From: Natrarchaeobius oligotrophus
GTDB taxonomy: Archaea > Halobacteriota > Halobacteria > Halobacteriales > Natrialbaceae
Length of the DNA: 64,000 nucleotides
Direction of reading: 5' to 3'
Assembly (NCBI RefSeq): GCF_003841465.1
Contig: NZ_REFZ01000007.1
Coordinates: 124,001 to 188,000, forward strand
Shown: positions 34,522 to 42,626 of the stretch, one piece after another
Layout: every line of letters begins with the position of its first letter
How positions within the stretch are numbered: position 1 is the first letter of the stretch
Notes under the pieces: generated by a model
What the model was told of the DNA's origin: nothing
Databases searched by the model: none
Seen by the model: only the letters and a program-made list of their open reading frames with translations
Program-made: the position numbers and the translations under genes

Positions 34522-35667
34522 ATGGACTTCGCGCTCTCGGCCGAACAGACCCAGATTCGAGAGATGGTCTCGGAGTTCGTCGACGAAGAGATCGTCCCCG
34601 TCGCCGGCGAAATCGACCACGAGGACGAGTTTCCCCGCGACCTCGTCGACGAGATGGCCGAACTCGGCTTGCTCGGGATGCCCTTCCCCGAGGAGTACGG
34701 CGGTGCCGGTCTCGATTACCACTCCTACGCGATCGGCCTCGAGGAGATCTCTCGGGGGTCGGGCGGACTCGGAACCGTCGTCGCCGCACACACCTCGCTC
34801 GCGGGCAACATGCTCTACGAGTTCGGGGACGAGCGTCAGAAGGAGGAGTACCTCACGCCGCTCGCTGCCGGCGACGACATCGGCGCGTTCGCCCTCTCGG
34901 AAGCAGGAGCGGGAAGCGACGTGCCGGCGATGGAGACGACCGCCGAGCGAAACGGAGACGAGTACGTCGTCGACGGCGGAAAACTCTGGATCTCGAACGG
35001 CTCGGTCGCGGACACCGTCACGTTGTTCGCCAAGACCGATCCCGACGCCGGCAACAGCGGGATCTCCTCGTTCGTCGTCCGCCCCGAGGAGGACGACGGC
35101 TTCTTCGTCGAGGGCACGGAGGATAAACTCGGGGACAAGGGCTGTCCGACGGCAGAACTCCGGTTCGACGACCTCCGTCTCCCGGAAAATCGTCTGATCG
35201 GCGAGGAGGGGGAGGGATTCATCCAGGCGCTGAAGACGCTCAACGGCGGCCGGATCACGATCGCCGCCCGCGGCGTCGGCATCGCTCGAGCCGCCTTCGA
35301 CGAGGCCGTCTCCTACGCGAACGAGCGCGAACAGTTCGGCCAGCCGATCGGCGAGTTCCAGGCGATCAAACACAAACTCGCGGACATGGACACGAAGATC
35401 CAGGCCGCGCGCATGCTGATGCACAGAGCCGCCGACAGGAAGATGCGCGGCGAGGACTACGTCACGGAGGCGGCCCAGGCTAAACTGTACGCCAGCGAAA
35501 TCTCTCGAGAGGTCGCCAACGAGGGGATCCAGATCCACGGCGGCTACGGCTACACGACGGACTTCCCCGTCGAACGGTTCTACCGCGACGCGAAACTCAA
35601 CGAGATCTACGAGGGGACGAGCGAGGTGTTGCGGAACACGATCGGCGATCGGCTGCTCGACGGCTGA
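34522..35667 (+). CDS. Acyl-CoA dehydrogenase
   Basis: A 381-residue flavoprotein of the acyl-CoA dehydrogenase family, and a paralogue of the gene at 16965. Key stretches are GAFALSEAGAGSDVPAM, GGKLWISNGSVAD, EREQFGQPIGEFQAI and GGYGYTTDFPVERFYRDAKLNEIYEGTSEV. The last contains the EIYEGTSE segment near the flavin. The ATG at 34522 begins at the family start (MDFALSAEQTQIRE), though the frame is open further upstream. The substrate chain length is not assigned. Confidence 0.93.
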   Translation: MDFALSAEQTQIREMVSEFVDEEIVPVAGEIDHEDEFPRDLVDEMAELGLLGMPFPEEYGGAGLDYHSYAIGLEEISRGSGGLGTVVAAHTSLAGNMLYEFGDERQKEEYLTPLAAGDDIGAFALSEAGAGSDVPAMETTAERNGDEYVVDGGKLWISNGSVADTVTLFAKTDPDAGNSGISSFVVRPEEDDGFFVEGTEDKLGDKGCPTAELRFDDLRLPENRLIGEEGEGFIQALKTLNGGRITIAARGVGIARAAFDEAVSYANEREQFGQPIGEFQAIKHKLADMDTKIQAARMLMHRAADRKMRGEDYVTEAAQAKLYASEISREVANEGIQIHGGYGYTTDFPVERFYRDAKLNEIYEGTSEVLRNTIGDRLLDG

Positions 35668-35721
35668 CGTGGCTATCGGACGAACGCGAGTCGTTGATCT
35701 GCACACCGGCGCGAGCCGATC

Positions 35722-36015
35722 TCACTCCGGGTTCTCCACCATCTCGAGGCACTCACGAACCCACTCGTAATGATCGTGCAGGCGCTTCTCGCCGGCATCG
35801 GTGAGCGCGTAGACGTCGTGCAGTCCCTCGGTTCGCTTCTCCACGAACCCCGAATCGACGAGCGCGGACAGCGAGCCGTAGAACGACTTCGGCTCGAGCC
35901 GGTCGTCGTAGTGGGACTCGAGGTGCGATTTCAGTTCCTGGCCGCGTAACTCGCCGCCGGCCGCGAGCAGGAAACAGATATCTCGGCGACGCCCGCTCTG
36001 GAGCCACTTGGACAT
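35722..36015 (-). CDS. PadR-family transcriptional regulator
   Basis: A 97-residue winged-helix repressor-like protein. It begins WLQSGRRRDICFLLAAGGELRGQELKSHLE, followed by KSFYGSLSALVDSGFVEKR, the recognition helix and wing region, and YALTDAGEKRLHDHYEW at the end. This is the PadR pattern with a short C-terminal dimer helix. It converges with the acyl-CoA dehydrogenase gene (54 bases between stops). Its effector and targets are unknown. Confidence 0.85.
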   Translation of the reverse strand: MSKWLQSGRRRDICFLLAAGGELRGQELKSHLESHYDDRLEPKSFYGSLSALVDSGFVEKRTEGLHDVYALTDAGEKRLHDHYEWVRECLEMVENPE

Positions 36016-36105
36016 ACTCGGTGTCGACGATTGTTCCGGCGTCCGCTCGAGCGTTTCGGTTCCCGTCGTCGCCGGTCGTCGCGCTCAGCCGAGAATCTCG
36101 ACCGA

Positions 36106-37002
36106 TTACGGCGAGCGTCCGAAGAGTCCGCACAGGATCGCCCAGGCCGTCCCGCCGGCGACCGCGGTCAGCGCGACGAACGATGCGCCGACCTCGAGGT
36201 GGGCGACGCCGTCGCGCAGCTCGTGGCGAACGAGAAACGGGCGGCCGGTCGGATCGCCGATCACGACGGTTCCGGAGCCGAACGCGAGCGAGACGAGAAC
36301 GGCGACGAGCGCCACCGCGACGAGCAGCGTCAGCGTCCCGATCGAGCCGGCCGCCACCCTCGAGAACGGTTTCGCCAGGGAACGCCGATCGATCGACCCG
36401 CCGTCCGGGGCGACGAGCGCGAATCCCCGCTGGCCGCCGGGCAGGTCGATTACCCGCGCGTCGGCGGGATACTGCCACAGGATCGCGGCCGTCCAGAGGT
36501 CGCCGACGGAGCCGGCCGCGTTCGCCGCGAGTGCGACTACCAGCAGCGGCGTCGGGTAGACGATCATCACGGCGAGTCCGGCGGCGGTGATCGCCACGAA
36601 CGGGGCGACGAGCACGACGATCAGCTGGGTGCGGGCGTAGTCGACGCCCTCCGACGCGGCGTAGGCGGCGGGAAAGACGAACTGCGAGACGCCGACGCCG
36701 AAGCTCGCCGCGCCGCCGTAGCGTTTCATCGCCGCGCCGTGGAGCAACTCGTGGACCACCACGACGACGCCGACGAGGACGATCGAGGTGACGGCCATAA
36801 ACAGCGCGCTCGAGGCGGTCGGCGGGGCGATCACGATCGGCTCGAGCGGTCGGCCGTGGACGAACGCGAGGGCGCGAGCGAAGCAGTAGGCGGACGCGAA
36901 GAAGCCGACGACGGAGACGATGAGCCACCGCAGAGCGACCGCGCGGGTGAGTCGCACCGCCCCGATCGGGGGCCGTTCCGCTGGCGCGTCCGTTCCGTTC
37001 AC
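36106..37002 (-). CDS. DUF3267 membrane metallopeptidase-like protein
   Basis: A 298-residue integral membrane protein with a zinc-protease motif in the membrane, VVVHELLHGAAMKRYG (H84, E85, H88), which is typical of DUF3267. About six hydrophobic segments are seen. NAAGSVGDLWTAAILWQYP carries an Asp in the place where related site-2-protease-like families have a third ligand. The GTG at 37002 is chosen because upstream frame content is a shadow of other genes. Whether it cleaves peptides is not known. Confidence 0.8.
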   Translation of the reverse strand: MNGTDAPAERPPIGAVRLTRAVALRWLIVSVVGFFASAYCFARALAFVHGRPLEPIVIAPPTASSALFMAVTSIVLVGVVVVVHELLHGAAMKRYGGAASFGVGVSQFVFPAAYAASEGVDYARTQLIVVLVAPFVAITAAGLAVMIVYPTPLLVVALAANAAGSVGDLWTAAILWQYPADARVIDLPGGQRGFALVAPDGGSIDRRSLAKPFSRVAAGSIGTLTLLVAVALVAVLVSLAFGSGTVVIGDPTGRPFLVRHELRDGVAHLEVGASFVALTAVAGGTAWAILCGLFGRSP

Positions 37003-37139
37003 GCACCGCACTGCAGACGCGGACGAAAAAGCGGTATCGATCTCGGGTCGTCGAGGCGGGCTCGCGGTCGACGCCGACCGCCGTCCATTCGCGGGCCGGA
37101 ACCGACAGTTTCCCGGTCCCCCGTCGACGAGTGAGACAC

Positions 37140-37502
37140 ATGCCGACCACCGACGGCGGATCGAACGCCGACGCGGACGACGGCGAGGGATCGGGAATCG
37201 AACGGACCGCGACGGCCAACGGAATCGTTGCGACCTACGACGAGACGGACGCCGAACGCGTCCTCGAGTTCGCCGTCGCCGACGATGCACCCGCCGAGCG
37301 CAGGTCTGGAACCCGAACCACCGCCGCGATCGCCCAGAACGTCGATGGATACGCGATGTTGAAGGTTCGCCCGACCGCGGACGGCGACGAACTCGAGCGC
37401 TACTACGGATTCGACGTGGCGCTCGACCACGCCGCCGAACTGCTCGGCGTCGCGCCCCACGAGTTGCCGGTCCCCGCTGCGGCCGAGGACATGGGGATGT
37501 GA
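37140..37502 (+). CDS. Haloarchaeal conserved protein (DUF7111-like)
   Basis: A 120-residue acidic cytoplasmic protein. After a disordered N-terminus it shows ANGIVATYDETDAERVLEFAV and VDGYAMLKVRPTADGDELERYYGFD, alternating strands with no catalytic signature. The ATG at 37140 is preferred to the GTG at 37131. I recall the family as DUF7111 but cannot confirm. It is transcribed divergently from the DUF3267 gene and 235 bases upstream of the heme synthase fusion. Confidence 0.65.
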   Translation: MPTTDGGSNADADDGEGSGIERTATANGIVATYDETDAERVLEFAVADDAPAERRSGTRTTAAIAQNVDGYAMLKVRPTADGDELERYYGFDVALDHAAELLGVAPHELPVPAAAEDMGM

Positions 37503-37737
37503 CCGGCGAGTTAGAGGACTCGAGCGGCGAAAGCGCCGTCTTTCGGGAGCTCGAGCGACGAGACGTCGCGTTCCGGCCGGACGTCGTCCGTCCACGACGT
37601 CGATGGCGAACCGGTCGTTCGGGGGGACGCCGAACCCGTTCGGCAGCAGATCCTCGCGACCGGGGCGTCGGGGACTCGAGCCCGGAAAAAGCGGGAACCC
37701 TAAATACGCGGAGTGGAAGGATCCAGACGAGAATAGC

Positions 37738-39159
37738 GTGACAGCCGAGTCGTTTCCCCGTCCGATCGACACGCAACGGCGCTTTTCGGGACTGCTCGCA
37801 GCGACCGCCCTCGGCGTCTACCTCCTGTTGATCGTCGGAGCGACGACCTCGCTCGCGGACGCGGGATCGGCGTGTTCGACGTGGCCGGCCTGTCATCCGC
37901 CGGCCGATCCGCTGAACCAGACCGAACTCGCCATCGCCTGGGGACACCGCCTCGCCGCCGCCGTCGTCGGCGGGCTGTTCGCCGCGACCGCCGTCGCCGC
38001 GACCCTCGGTGACGCCTCGAGTCGCGTTCGCGCGGCGGTGCTGGCCGGGGCGGGCCTCTACGTCGTCCAGGTCGGGATCGGCGCGGCCACGGCGACGCTC
38101 GGACCGGCGGCGATCGCACCGGGACTGCACCTCGGACTCGGCGTCGTCGTCTTCACGACGATCGTCCTCGCGCTGGCCTGGGACCTCGAGTTCGCCACCG
38201 GCGAGGACGACGACGCGATCGACGCGCCCGAGCCCGAACCGCTCGGGAGCGAGGCGACGCCAGCGCCGAGGTCGCTCCCCTCCGGCGGGCTCGAACGCGC
38301 CCGACTCACCGCCTTCGCGTACTTCAAGATGATGAAGCCGCGGCTGATGTGGCTGCTCTGTCTCGTCGCCGCGGCGGGGATGGCCCTCGCGGCCGGTCCG
38401 GACCTGACCCCCGGCGTGATCGTCGCCACGCTCGGCGGCGGCGTCCTCGCCATCGGCGCGTCCGGAACGTTCAATCACGTCCTCGAGCGCGACGTCGACC
38501 AGCGGATGTCTCGCACGGCCGATCGGCCGCTCGCGACCGAACTGATACCGGTTCGAAACGCGATGGCGTTCGGCGTGCTGTTGACCGTGGCCTCCGTTGG
38601 CGTCTTTCTCACGATCAACGCGCTGGCGGCCGCACTCGGCCTCGCTGCGATCCTCTTTTACAGCGTCGTCTACACGCTGTTGCTCAAGCCCAACACGGTC
38701 CAGAACACCGTCATCGGCGGACTCGCCGGTGCGCTCCCGGCGTTGATCGGCTGGGCCGCCGTCACGAACGAGATCGGATTGCCGGCGCTCGCGCTGGCCG
38801 GCGTGATCTTCCTCTGGACGCCCGCACACTTCTACAACCTCGCGCTGGCCTACCGCGACGACTACGCACGGGGTGGATTCCCGATGATGCCGGTCGTCCG
38901 CGGGGAGACCGAGACGCGAAAGCACATCGTCTACTACCTCGCGGCGACGCTCGTCGCGACGGTCGGGCTGGCCTGGATCACCGACCTCGGCGCGCTCTAC
39001 GCGGCGACGGTCGCGATCTTCGGCGGGATCTTCCTCTGGACGGCCGTCGTCCTTCACTTCGAACAGACCGAGTCAGCGGCGTTCCGGTCGTTCCACGCTT
39101 CGAACGCCTTCCTCGGTGCCGTCCTCGTCGTGATCGTCGTCGACGCGCTGGTCCTGTAA
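37738..39159 (+). CDS. ctaB: Cox15-like and heme O synthase (CtaB) fusion
   Basis: A 473-residue membrane protein with two parts. Residues about 1-170 form a Cox15/CtaA-like half with four helices and ACSTWPACHPPADPLN, which holds the paired cysteines typical of heme A synthase. Residues about 185-473 are UbiA-type protoheme IX farnesyltransferase, with NHVLERDVDQRMSRTADRPL (the Asp-rich prenyl-diphosphate motif) and AYRDDYARGGFPMMPVV as the second site. It makes heme O, and perhaps helps with heme A, for terminal oxidases. It starts with GTG at 37738, with ctaaatacg 30-38 bases upstream. The fused form is known in haloarchaea. Confidence 0.9.
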   Translation: MTAESFPRPIDTQRRFSGLLAATALGVYLLLIVGATTSLADAGSACSTWPACHPPADPLNQTELAIAWGHRLAAAVVGGLFAATAVAATLGDASSRVRAAVLAGAGLYVVQVGIGAATATLGPAAIAPGLHLGLGVVVFTTIVLALAWDLEFATGEDDDAIDAPEPEPLGSEATPAPRSLPSGGLERARLTAFAYFKMMKPRLMWLLCLVAAAGMALAAGPDLTPGVIVATLGGGVLAIGASGTFNHVLERDVDQRMSRTADRPLATELIPVRNAMAFGVLLTVASVGVFLTINALAAALGLAAILFYSVVYTLLLKPNTVQNTVIGGLAGALPALIGWAAVTNEIGLPALALAGVIFLWTPAHFYNLALAYRDDYARGGFPMMPVVRGETETRKHIVYYLAATLVATVGLAWITDLGALYAATVAIFGGIFLWTAVVLHFEQTESAAFRSFHASNAFLGAVLVVIVVDALVL

Positions 39160-39257
39160 CTCCGGCCTCGAGCGCGACGTTCGGTCCGAAGGCAGGACTC
39201 TCGGGAGGGGGTTCGCCGAAAATAGCGATCGGTCGTCGAGCGAGACGTACGGCTCCG

Positions 39258-40262
39258 CTACTCCGCGTCGTCGGTTCCGCGAGCGGCGTCGATGCGCTCG
39301 AACTGGTCGTCGGTGAGGTCGACGTCGACCGCGCCGACGTTCTCCTCGAGTTGCTCGGGCGTCCGAGCGCCGACGATCGGAACGCAGGTGAACTCGTCGT
39401 GGCCCATCAGCCAGCGAACCGACACCTGTGCGGGCGTCGCGTCGACCTCGTCGGCGACGGACTCGACGACCTCGAGGACGTCCCAGGCCTGCTCGGTCGC
39501 GTACCAGTCGTCGAACATCTCGTCGAGGCTTCCGCGGGAGCCGTCGGGAGCGATCACCGATCCGTCGTCCGCGCGGTCGTACTTGCCGGTCAGGAAGCCG
39601 CCCGCGAGCGGGGAGTACGGACAGACCGCGAGATCCTGATCGGCGCAGACGTCGAGGTAGTCCGACACGTCGTCGTACTGTGCGGCGTTGACCCGCGGCT
39701 GGGTGACGTCGAAGCGCTCGAGTCCCTCCGCGTCGCTGGTCCAGAGCGCCTTGGTCAGCTGCCAGGCCGCCATCGAACTCGCGCCGAGATAGCGGACTTT
39801 CCCCTCGTCGACGAGGCGAGAGAGCGTCCGAAGCGTCTCGCGGATGGGCGTGTCCTCGTCCCAGCGGTGGATGTAGTAGACGTCGAGGTAGTCCGTGCCG
39901 AGTCGCTCGAGGGTGCCCTCGATCTGCGCCCGAATGTGCTTGCGGCCGAGCCCGGAGTCGTTCGGACCGGGTTCGCCCCAGCCGTCGAACGGGAAGTAGA
40001 CTTTCGAGGCGACGACGAAATCCTCCCGATCGTAGTCCTCGAGCCACTCTCCGATCCACGTCTCGCTCGTGCCGTCGGGGTCGCCGTAGACGTTCGCGGT
40101 GTCGATGAAGTTGATCCCGCTGTCCCAGCACGCGTCGAGCAGTTCGTGGGCCTCCTCGCGGTCGGTCTCGACGACGCCGCCCGTGTTCCGTCCGAACCGC
40201 CAGGTGCCGTAACAGAGTCTCGAGACCGTCGTGCCGGTGTTACCGAGAGTGGTGTACTCCAT
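39258..40262 (-). CDS. Aldo/keto reductase
   Basis: A 334-residue NADPH-dependent TIM-barrel reductase. The catalytic tetrad segments are FIDTANVYGDPDG (Asp and Tyr), FVVASKVYFP (Lys) and DVYYIHRWDEDTP (His). The C-terminal cofactor region PIVGARTPEQLEENVGAVD is also present. Length is typical (320-340). It lies just left of the first TnpB element, its start only about 40 bases from the element's likely left end, so the promoter could be affected. Substrate unknown. Confidence 0.92.
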   Translation of the reverse strand: MEYTTLGNTGTTVSRLCYGTWRFGRNTGGVVETDREEAHELLDACWDSGINFIDTANVYGDPDGTSETWIGEWLEDYDREDFVVASKVYFPFDGWGEPGPNDSGLGRKHIRAQIEGTLERLGTDYLDVYYIHRWDEDTPIRETLRTLSRLVDEGKVRYLGASSMAAWQLTKALWTSDAEGLERFDVTQPRVNAAQYDDVSDYLDVCADQDLAVCPYSPLAGGFLTGKYDRADDGSVIAPDGSRGSLDEMFDDWYATEQAWDVLEVVESVADEVDATPAQVSVRWLMGHDEFTCVPIVGARTPEQLEENVGAVDVDLTDDQFERIDAARGTDDAE

Positions 40263-40462
40263 ACCGAGTAAACCCGCCCGCGAGGAGAAAAATGAATTGA
40301 TAGAGACCGCTAGCGCATACCTGCGTCTTTAGGCGCAGATCGAGCGATAAGCAGTGTTCGGCCAGTGTCTGAGAGTGGCGACGACTGGATTTCCCACGTT
40401 TACTTTCACTCCGCATGGCTGACGTATATCCCATCACGGAGCGTAGTGAGCACACAGAACGG

Positions 40463-41722
40463 ATGTCTGCAGTCACGAAAACGCTGGAGTTGCGTCTCGT
40501 CGACCCCAACTCACACAAAGAACGCAAGTTGTGTGAGACCCGCAAGGCGTACCAGCAGGCACTGCAGGCAGCCTTCGACGCCGAATGCACTACTCAGTCA
40601 GCTACCAACGACGTCGTCGTCGAGTACGATCTCTCCGGCTATGCGAAAAACGCGCTCAAACAGTATGTCCCGCAACTCTGTGGTGACAGTTATCACGCCG
40701 ATGAACTCCACGACGACCACCCGGTGAAGTTCACTAACGACGGTATCCAACTCGACCACCAGCCACAGAACGCTCTCGAGTGGTACGTCAAAATCCCGCA
40801 CCACGAGGATTACCACCTCTGGATCCCGACACACGTCAATCCCGACCAACGAGAGTGGCTGGAAGCGGTATACGCTGACGACGCCGAAATGGGTGAAAGT
40901 CGGCTCTTCGAGCGAGATGGAACGTGGTATCTCCACGTCACCGTCACTCGCGACGTGGAGGTCCAATCCGGGACGTCCGCCGACGAGCGGACGCCTATTG
41001 GCGTGGACATCGGAGAAGCGAGTCTCGTCACGGTGTGTCACCGCGATGAGAGCGAATCTCCGGTTCGCCCCAAACTGTGGGCCGACGAGGGCAAGACCGT
41101 TCGTCGGCTCCGTAAAACCTATTTCACCGCTACAAGACGGCTTCAGCGCCATGGTAGTGAGCGAATCGTCGAATCCTACGGTGACGCGCTGTGGAACCAG
41201 ATTGACGACGTGTTCCACCGTGTGACCCGCGAGGTCGTAGAGTACGCTGAGTCTGTCGAGAATCCAGTACTGATACTGGAAGACCTGACCTACATCCGCG
41301 AAAACATGGACTACAGCGCGTACATGAATCGGCGGTTGCACGGATGGGGCTTTGCGAAGCTCCACGCACAGATTCGCTACAAAGCCGCCGAGAGGGGGAT
41401 TCCTGTTGAGACGGTGAATCCCCAGAACACGTCGAAAGTATGCCACGCCTGCGGTGAACACGGCTCCCGGCCACGACAGGCGACGTTCCGTTGCTCGAAC
41501 GACAATTGTTGGGTCGGTGAGTACCAAGCCGACGTAAACGGGGCGATAAACATCGCAGACCGCTACCGTAGTGGAGAGAGTCACCGCCGAAGCGCCCGAA
41601 CCTCCCGGCAGAAGGCAGGTGACGATGACTCGGCTACGGATGGGGCCCCTTTGACCGGGCCACAAGACAGCCACGCAGACGCTGCAACTCAGCAGGAGAC
41701 ACGTGGAACGTATGCGTCTTGA
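40463..41722 (+). CDS. tnpB: TnpB RNA-guided endonuclease, element 1
   Basis: A 419-residue TnpB (OrfB) of the IS200/IS605 superfamily, an RNA-guided DNA nuclease related to Cas12. The RuvC-like triad appears intact: D182 in PIGVDIGEASLV, E273 in VLILEDLTYI and D357 in YQADVNGAINIA. The zinc ribbon has C327, C330, C344 and C349 (KVCHACG and FRCSNDNC). The C-terminal 50 residues are hydrophilic, as in relatives. The ATG at 40463 (MSAVTKTLE) begins at the usual start; an upstream frame adds 16 residues. It probably uses a guide RNA made from its own 3' end. Confidence 0.9.
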   Translation: MSAVTKTLELRLVDPNSHKERKLCETRKAYQQALQAAFDAECTTQSATNDVVVEYDLSGYAKNALKQYVPQLCGDSYHADELHDDHPVKFTNDGIQLDHQPQNALEWYVKIPHHEDYHLWIPTHVNPDQREWLEAVYADDAEMGESRLFERDGTWYLHVTVTRDVEVQSGTSADERTPIGVDIGEASLVTVCHRDESESPVRPKLWADEGKTVRRLRKTYFTATRRLQRHGSERIVESYGDALWNQIDDVFHRVTREVVEYAESVENPVLILEDLTYIRENMDYSAYMNRRLHGWGFAKLHAQIRYKAAERGIPVETVNPQNTSKVCHACGEHGSRPRQATFRCSNDNCWVGEYQADVNGAINIADRYRSGESHRRSARTSRQKAGDDDSATDGAPLTGPQDSHADAATQQETRGTYAS

Positions 41723-41750
41723 AACCAACAGGCCGCGTCGCTCGGCTTGA

Positions 41751-41797
41751 AATCCCGTGGTGGGATTCCTCCGCGTGAACGCGGAGGAGGAGGTCAA
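41751..41797 (+). ncRNA. Probable omega-RNA 3' scaffold hairpins, element 1
   Basis: aatccc-gtggt-gggatt (41751-41767) and cctccgcg-tgaa-cgcggagg (41768-41787) are two adjacent perfect stem-loops just after tnpB, ending near ggtcaa. Such right-end structures form the scaffold of TnpB guide RNAs in known elements, with the guide being the flanking DNA beyond the end. The upstream RNA start probably lies in the tnpB coding region and is not mapped. Confidence 0.6.
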
Positions 41798-41885
41798 ACG
41801 TGACACCTTCGCCGCGTCCGTCCCGGTCGACGCGACCAGGGAGCAGCCGAATCGATCGGATCGTCTCCAGAGACGCTCGAGGCCG

Positions 41886-42275
41886 TCAGTACGTGAGGAT
41901 CTCGAGGCCGTCGATTCGCCCGAAGTGATCGACGTTTTTCGTCACGACGGGGACGTCGTGAACGAGCGCCGTCGCGGCGATCATCACGTCAGCAGCCTCG
42001 ATTGGCGTCCCGTTACGGTGAAGTCTCGCGTTGATTTCGCCAGCGGTCGTTGCACAGTCCCGGTCGAACGGGACTTCTCGGACGTCCTCGAGGACGTTTT
42101 TGACGATCGCTCGCTGATTCTCGGCCGAGTCCGCGAGGTGAACTCCCTCCCAGAGTTCCATCACCGTCACCGAACTCACCCGTGCCGTTCCACGTTCGTC
42201 GACCGTCCGAATCGCTTTTTTAACGGTCTCTTCCCCCCGCAGGACGTCGACGAGAAACGAAGTGTCGAGGATCAT
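41886..42275 (-). CDS. vapC: PIN-domain toxin VapC
   Basis: A 129-residue PIN-domain ribonuclease, the toxin of a VapBC pair. Acidic residues expected in the active site are D4 (MILDTSFLVD), E40 (VMELWEG), D96 (EAADVMIAA) and D116 (NVDHFG). Full length for the family (120-140). It overlaps the antitoxin gene by four bases (ATGA), which fits coupled production. RNA target unknown; many VapC enzymes cut tRNA or rRNA. Confidence 0.92.
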   Translation of the reverse strand: MILDTSFLVDVLRGEETVKKAIRTVDERGTARVSSVTVMELWEGVHLADSAENQRAIVKNVLEDVREVPFDRDCATTAGEINARLHRNGTPIEAADVMIAATALVHDVPVVTKNVDHFGRIDGLEILTY

Positions 42276-42517
42276 TCGAACGCGTCCGCAATCTCTTCGA
42301 CCCGTTTGCGGTGTTGGTTCGTTCGCTCTTCGCGCCGCTGCGTGATCGCATCCTCGAGCTCGTCAGCCACCTCTTCGCTCAACGCGCCGTGATATTTTTC
42401 CAGGGAGGTGCCTTCGGTCAACCGTCGTACGACGTCGCTGAAACTCTCGTTTTCGCGCTTTTCGGCCCGAAGGCGCTCGTACGCATCGTCCGCCAGTGAG
42501 ATCGTCTTCGTCCCCAT
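42272..42517 (-). CDS. vapB: VapB-type antitoxin
   Basis: An 81-residue antitoxin. The N-terminus TKTISLADDAYERLRAEKRENESFSDVVRRL (core ISLADDAYERL and SFSDVVRRL) is a ribbon-helix-helix DNA-binding domain, and the charged C-terminal helix would wrap the toxin. It is the first gene of the pair and should repress its own promoter through the dyad just upstream. Confidence 0.88.
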   Translation of the reverse strand: MGTKTISLADDAYERLRAEKRENESFSDVVRRLTEGTSLEKYHGALSEEVADELEDAITQRREERTNQHRKRVEEIADAFE

Positions 42518-42522
42518 GTCTG

Positions 42523-42556
42523 TGTACGTGTACGTACGTGCACCATAAAAATATGC
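42523..42556 (-). promoter_or_regulatory. vapBC promoter with operator-like dyad
   Basis: A near-perfect dyad TGTACGT-N6-ACGTGCA (42523-42542, one G-T mismatch) lies 6-25 bases before the vapB ATG. On the minus strand, an AT-rich tatttttatgg box (about 42544-42554) lies just upstream of it. The dyad covers the likely transcription start, as expected for autorepression by the RHH antitoxin. Confidence 0.6.
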
Positions 42557-42626
42557 GGTGCAGAAGCGTTCCCGACGGCGGTTCGGACTCGCTACCTGCG
42601 AGAGGGACGAGACGGCCGGCGTGGAC

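Larger units (their letters stand above)
40302..41797 (+). mobile_element. TnpB-only IS200/IS605-type element (IS1341-like), element 1
   Basis: An insertion element encoding TnpB but no TnpA transposase. The right side is convincing: after tnpB come two stem-loops and a terminal ggtcaa (about 41797). The left edge is tentative: TTGAT (40297-40301) is taken as the flanking target, followed by a small ctgcg/cgcag hairpin (around 40320-40337). Without TnpA it would need a partner transposase in trans to move. It lies between an aldo/keto reductase gene and a VapBC pair. Its codon use and base content look less G+C-rich than its neighbours. Confidence 0.7.

Noticed and set aside
36106-39057. Very long open frame of 983 codons on the minus strand
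   Set aside because: Only the last 298 codons (DUF3267) have protein-like content. The rest runs antisense to the heme O synthase gene and is rich in Arg/Pro shadows, as is usual in high-G+C DNA.
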